From Caldilineaceae bacterium (GTDB lineage: Bacteria > Chloroflexota > Anaerolineae > Caldilineales > Caldilineaceae), in NCBI GenBank assembly GCA_022842065.1, contig JALHQH010000021.1, positions 133,607 through 197,606 on the forward strand: a stretch of DNA of 64,000 bases. The letters are read 5' to 3'. This document shows, one piece after another, positions 60,709 through 64,000 of the stretch (position 1 is the first letter of the stretch; each line of letters opens with the position of its first letter). Made by a program: the position numbers and the translations under genes. Below the pieces are notes generated by a model. That model saw nothing but the letters and a program-made list of their open reading frames with translations. It was not told where the DNA came from and did no database searches.

Positions 60709-61464
60709 CTACCGCGTCAATACCGCGTACAAATTCAGATTACCCTCTTTGCCATCCGCGACAAAGGTGGTCAGCAGTTGCAGGCCGGCGTCGGCGGCCA
60801 ACGTGGCCAATTCGGTTTCATCAACTTGATGAACATAGCGCACCGCATAGCCGCCTTGTTGCCAGGGCAGCAGGGCATCGCCAGGCTCAACCGCGTCGGC
60901 TGTCAACCCGATAGTTTGCCACGCGATCTGCTTGCGCACAAACCGTTCACTCTGTAAAAATTGCCAGTGAGAGAGCAGCAACCGGCCACCAGGGCGTAAC
61001 AGGGCAGCCAGATCACGCACAACCTGTAAGCGCAACCGATAACTGGGGACATGATGCAGGGCCGCAAAACAGGCAACCAGATCAAAGCTGGCCACATCTA
61101 ATCCTGCTTGCTGTGCCCAGCCGGCGACCGTAAAATCAGCTTGGGCAAAATCGGCGTGGATGGTCGTTAAGTCAGCGCTATGGCTACGCGCAAAGTCAAG
61201 CAACTGTGCATCAAGGTCAACCCCGCGATAATGGCCGGTGATGCCCCACTCGGCCAAAGCCCAGGCAAAACGGCCATTGCCACAACCAATATCAGCGATC
61301 TGTAGCGGTTTATCAGCAGCCATTGTGGGCAAATCGAGTACCCAGGTTTCAAGCCCCTGCCAGCCAATCGGCAGCCCGCCACGGGTGGCATCAAAGGCGG
61401 GGGCAACCGTTGCGTAAAAGGCCCGGTTCAGGGCGAGCAGTTGCATTTGTATGGTTGCTTTCAT
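60709..61464 (-). CDS. SAM-dependent methyltransferase
   Basis: 251 aa class I methyltransferase: IADIGCGNGRFAWALAEW (motif I), YRGVDLDAQLL, and DLVACFAALHHVPSYRLRLQVV. The pattern with LHHVPSY and LLRPGGRLLLSHWQF resembles tRNA wobble-uridine methyltransferases of the Trm9/ALKBH8 type. It is divergent from the Elp3-like gene, which supports a tRNA wobble role, but this is inference. Confidence 0.75.
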   Translation of the reverse strand: MKATIQMQLLALNRAFYATVAPAFDATRGGLPIGWQGLETWVLDLPTMAADKPLQIADIGCGNGRFAWALAEWGITGHYRGVDLDAQLLDFARSHSADLTTIHADFAQADFTVAGWAQQAGLDVASFDLVACFAALHHVPSYRLRLQVVRDLAALLRPGGRLLLSHWQFLQSERFVRKQIAWQTIGLTADAVEPGDALLPWQQGGYAVRYVHQVDETELATLAADAGLQLLTTFVADGKEGNLNLYAVLTR

Positions 61465-61621
61465 CTTGCCGACCCCATCCGATAGATCGTCTGTTGCGTT
61501 TGTGGTACAATGAGCGTAAGCGTGTGTATTTAGTTGCCGTTACATTGAAAACTCGACTTATACCGCTGCGTGCGGCGGCATGGCGGCATACGGGTTGCAA
61601 ACCGAGCAGAATGTAAGTGTC

Positions 61622-63331
61622 ATGAAACGTATTATCCCATTAGAAGAGATTCCCACCGATATCCTGGAAAAGAGTGCCGCCTGGCAGGCCAAACGCAGTG
61701 GCTATGATCCGGCCGGCCATAGTGCCCAGCTCAATGCGATCTTTGGCCAGATTCTGCTGGTGGATGAGCAAACATGGGATCAAAGTACCAGCCTCAAACA
61801 TATTTTATCCCGCTTTCCCAAAGAGGGCAAAGGATTCTACTCCAAGGCCGACCTGATTGCCGGTTACCGCCATTTAGTTGCCGAGGGGGATATCGAGGCG
61901 GACCCATTGTTGATGAAGCGCATCCGCATGAAACCCATGCGCACGCAGAGTGGCGTGGCCCCGGTGACGGTGCTCACCGCGCCGGCAGGTTGCCCTGGCA
62001 AGTGCATCTTCTGCCCCGATGACTGGCGCATGCCCAAGAGCTACATTTACGATGAGCCGGGCTGTCAGCGCGCCGAGCGCGATGGTTTTGATCCCTACCG
62101 CCAGACGCTGGGGCGCATTCAATCCTTTGAGAGCATTGGCCATGATGCCGACAAGGTCGAATTGCTGATTCTGGGCGGCACGTGGAGTGCGTACAGCCAA
62201 GATTACCGCGAGTGGTTTGTCCAGCGCTGTTTTGATGCCATGAACGCCGCCGGCGACCCAACCTACACCGGCTCGATCTCGCTGGCTGCGGCGCAGGAGC
62301 ATAATATCACCGCCCGCCACCGCAATGTGGGGCTGGTGGTGGAGACGCGGCCGGATTGGATCACGCCGGCCGAGATCCGCCACATGCGCAAACTGGGCGT
62401 CACCAAGGTACAGATCGGCGTGCAAAGCCTTGATGATGAGATCTTGGTCCAAAATAAGCGCGGCCATGATGTCGCCGCAGTACGCACGGCGTTGGGCTTG
62501 CTGCGGACTGCGGGCTTTAAGCTACACCTGCATTGGATGCCCAATCTCTATGGGGCGATGCCCGCAAGTGATCGCGTTGACTTTGCGCGCTTTTTCAACG
62601 ATCCCGCCATCTGCCCCGACGAGTTGAAGATCTACCCCTGCTCGCTGATTGCCGAGACCGAGCTCTATGATCGCTGGCTGGCTGGTGACTATCAACCTTA
62701 CAGTGAAGCGGATTTAGTTGCGCTGCTCGCCGATGTCAAGCCGACGATTCCCCCTTATACCCGGGTTAATCGGCTTTTTCGTGACATCCCCGCCCATCAT
62801 ATCCAGGCCGGGGTCAAGCTGAGCAATCTACGCCAGGTGGTCCACGAAGAGTTGGCCAGGCGCGGCACCACCTGTGGCTGTATTCGCTGCCGTGAGATCA
62901 AACGCCGCGCCGTCAGTGCGGACGAACTCACCCTGGAAACGTACCACTACACCACCGACCTGACCGAGGAATATTTCTTGCACTATGTCACCAATGCCAA
63001 GAGCGAGCATCCCGGCTTGATCGCCGGCTTTCTGCGGCTGAGTCTACCACGCGAACTGGGGGTCGGCAGTCGCGCCTTTCTCGCTGAGATCGCCGATAGC
63101 GCCATGATTCGCGAAGTCCACGTCTATGGTCCGGCCCTCGCCGTTGGCAAAGAGAGTGATGGCCAGGCCCAACATGTGGGCATTGGCACCCACCTGCTCA
63201 ACGCGGCACGCCAGCTGAGCAAGGACGCCGGCTTTACCCGCATCAGCGTGATCGCCGCCACTGGGACGCGCGCCTATTATGCTGAGCGTGGTTTTACACA
63301 GGGCGAACTTTATATGTCAGGAAAGCTTTAA
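61622..63331 (+). CDS. Elp3-like radical SAM / acetyltransferase
   Basis: 569 aa from ATG 61622. Radical SAM cluster in TAPAGCPGKCIFCPDD (C-x3-C-x2-C), the barrel with LGGTWSAYSQDYREWF, QIGVQSLDDEILVQNKRGHD, and a C-terminal GNAT domain (about 480-569, GIGTHLLNAARQLS...YYAERGF). Elp3 proteins place an acetyl-derived group on wobble uridine 34 of tRNAs. Complete. Confidence 0.88.
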   Translation: MKRIIPLEEIPTDILEKSAAWQAKRSGYDPAGHSAQLNAIFGQILLVDEQTWDQSTSLKHILSRFPKEGKGFYSKADLIAGYRHLVAEGDIEADPLLMKRIRMKPMRTQSGVAPVTVLTAPAGCPGKCIFCPDDWRMPKSYIYDEPGCQRAERDGFDPYRQTLGRIQSFESIGHDADKVELLILGGTWSAYSQDYREWFVQRCFDAMNAAGDPTYTGSISLAAAQEHNITARHRNVGLVVETRPDWITPAEIRHMRKLGVTKVQIGVQSLDDEILVQNKRGHDVAAVRTALGLLRTAGFKLHLHWMPNLYGAMPASDRVDFARFFNDPAICPDELKIYPCSLIAETELYDRWLAGDYQPYSEADLVALLADVKPTIPPYTRVNRLFRDIPAHHIQAGVKLSNLRQVVHEELARRGTTCGCIRCREIKRRAVSADELTLETYHYTTDLTEEYFLHYVTNAKSEHPGLIAGFLRLSLPRELGVGSRAFLAEIADSAMIREVHVYGPALAVGKESDGQAQHVGIGTHLLNAARQLSKDAGFTRISVIAATGTRAYYAERGFTQGELYMSGKL

Positions 63332-63750
63332 TGAACACCATCGCGCTAGCCCACTGTACGGCGGAAATTTGCCGGCTGCATGACTTTTTTCAGGCTTGGT
63401 TCAGGGGCGACTTGGCCGCAGGTGAAGAAAATTTTCAACAATTTGCCGCGGTGATGAGTCCAGATTTTTTCATTATCGCGCCCGATGGTGGGTTGATGAC
63501 ACTGCCACCGTTGACCGCAAGATTACGCCAAGCCTATGGCAAACAACCCGGCGTCCGCATCTGGACGCAGCAGCATCGCTTGCATTATCAACGCGCCGAT
63601 ATGGCCCTCTGCACCTATGAGGAGTGGCAGGAAGGCGGCGGCGTAACGACGGCACGGTTAAGTAGTGTGTTGTTTCAACAGCATGCGGGTGTCCCGCATA
63701 GCATCGTTTGGTGCCATGTCCACGAAACGTGGCTACCCAGTGGAAAGTAG
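63331..63750 (+). CDS. SnoaL/DUF4440-like small protein
   Basis: 139 aa. Cystatin-like alpha+beta pattern (FFQAWFRGDLAAGEENFQQFAAVMSPDFFIIAPDGG ... VHETWLPSG). Its ATG overlaps the elp3 stop (TAATG), so the two are co-translated. Function unknown. Confidence 0.7.
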   Translation: MNTIALAHCTAEICRLHDFFQAWFRGDLAAGEENFQQFAAVMSPDFFIIAPDGGLMTLPPLTARLRQAYGKQPGVRIWTQQHRLHYQRADMALCTYEEWQEGGGVTTARLSSVLFQQHAGVPHSIVWCHVHETWLPSGK

Positions 63751-63788
63751 TTCGACAACGTTAAATTAGGTTGGCGGCCGGTTCTATG

Positions 63789-63848
63789 GACGCGGATTCA
63801 GGAAGCGCGGATGACAGCGTACCCATCCGCGCTTCCTGAATCCGCGTC
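63789..63848 (+). terminator. 25-bp perfect inverted repeat
   Basis: GACGCGGATTCAGGAAGCGC... (63789-63813) exactly inverted at 63824-63848 with a 10-base loop, after the last gene of the operon. Confidence 0.55.
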
Positions 63849-63966
63849 TATACCCCTGCTGGTTCAGCTAATTTAAGTAGTTATACTAGCGAGCAGCAGT
63901 AAGTAACAGAAAGGTGCGTTAGCGAAAAGAGCCATCCTGGTGTAAAGTAAAGAAAAGGAGGCAAAA

Positions 63967-64000
63967 ATGATCCGTATCACATTTACACAAGCAGAGATCG
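63967..64000 (+). CDS. Start of a gene cut by the right edge
   Basis: ATG 63967 with AAAGGAGG six bases upstream; reads MIRITFTQAEI to the edge. Too short to identify; the opening is compatible with IS630-type transposases, but this is a guess. Confidence 0.4.
   Translation, partial: MIRITFTQAEI

Overview
The window looks like a chromosomal segment of a GC-rich, filamentous-type Chloroflexota bacterium (Anaerolineae/Caldilinea-like). This is inferred from the gene style: TPR-CHAT proteins, large NHL/GH9 secreted proteins ending in a YLPL-type tail, a fused glycyl-tRNA synthetase, deazaflavin-type enzymes, an Elp3-like protein and effector-associated domains. No species can be assigned by eye. 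About 41 kb is ordinary chromosome; about 22.7 kb (28.94-51.74 kb) is an integrated mobile element.

Left chromosome (1-28.9 kb). A secreted FG-GAP-like protein and a frameshifted RDD membrane gene are followed by a minus-strand cluster. That cluster contains a sigma-factor/zinc anti-sigma fusion, a TPR-CHAT (caspase-like) protein in direct contact with it, and a giant secreted NHL-PKD-clostripain (C11) protein. Then come endonuclease III, a HicAB toxin-antitoxin with an orphan HicB, an aldo/keto reductase, a modular GH9 cellulase (GH9-CBM3c-CBM2-CBM2), a GNAT, a shortened GT87-like membrane protein, a deazaflavin-type protein, MetH behind a structured leader with an intrinsic terminator, a Phd/VapC pair, an M50 protease and fused GlyQS.

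Mobile element (28,943-51,744). It sits in a CAT-anticodon tRNA gene and is bounded by a 61-bp perfect direct repeat of the tRNA 3' part. Order: tyrosine integrase; a transfer-like block (small proteins, M23+GH108 murein hydrolase, LysM protein, FtsK/TraB-like translocase, small membrane proteins); a promoter-RNA-terminator unit with an RHH regulator; an NrS-1-like primase-polymerase and its helicase, whose 3' end carries 11 copies of a heptamer; small Cys-rich ORFs; a type I R-M system; an AT-richer cassette (truncated effector-associated domain, two orphan receivers, a CHAT protease); a second tyrosine recombinase; an origin/regulatory-like region; an RHH protein; and an excisionase-like protein. 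No relaxase, VirB4 or capsid genes were seen, so the layout resembles the actinomycete AICE plan (Int, Xis, prim-pol, FtsK-like transfer). A 20-bp palindrome (consensus ACTWGGTAAATTTWCCWAGT) occurs eight times, only inside the element and only between genes, so it is a candidate element-wide operator.

Right chromosome (51.75-64 kb). An effector-associated-domain/zinc-ribbon protein, a DHFR-like reductase, a repeat lipoprotein, a DapA-like aldolase with an enolase-superfamily enzyme, RadA, an MFS permease with galactokinase, a methyltransferase, an Elp3-like radical SAM/acetyltransferase and a small SnoaL-like protein; another gene starts at the right edge.

Most promising for novelty: the EAD/receiver/CHAT cassette (45.7-48.1 kb), the sigma-ZAS/TPR-CHAT/C11 cluster (1.7-10.3 kb), and the element itself with its tRNA-like attachment site, palindrome family and heptamer iterons. 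All functional statements rest on motif recognition by eye; no database search was run.
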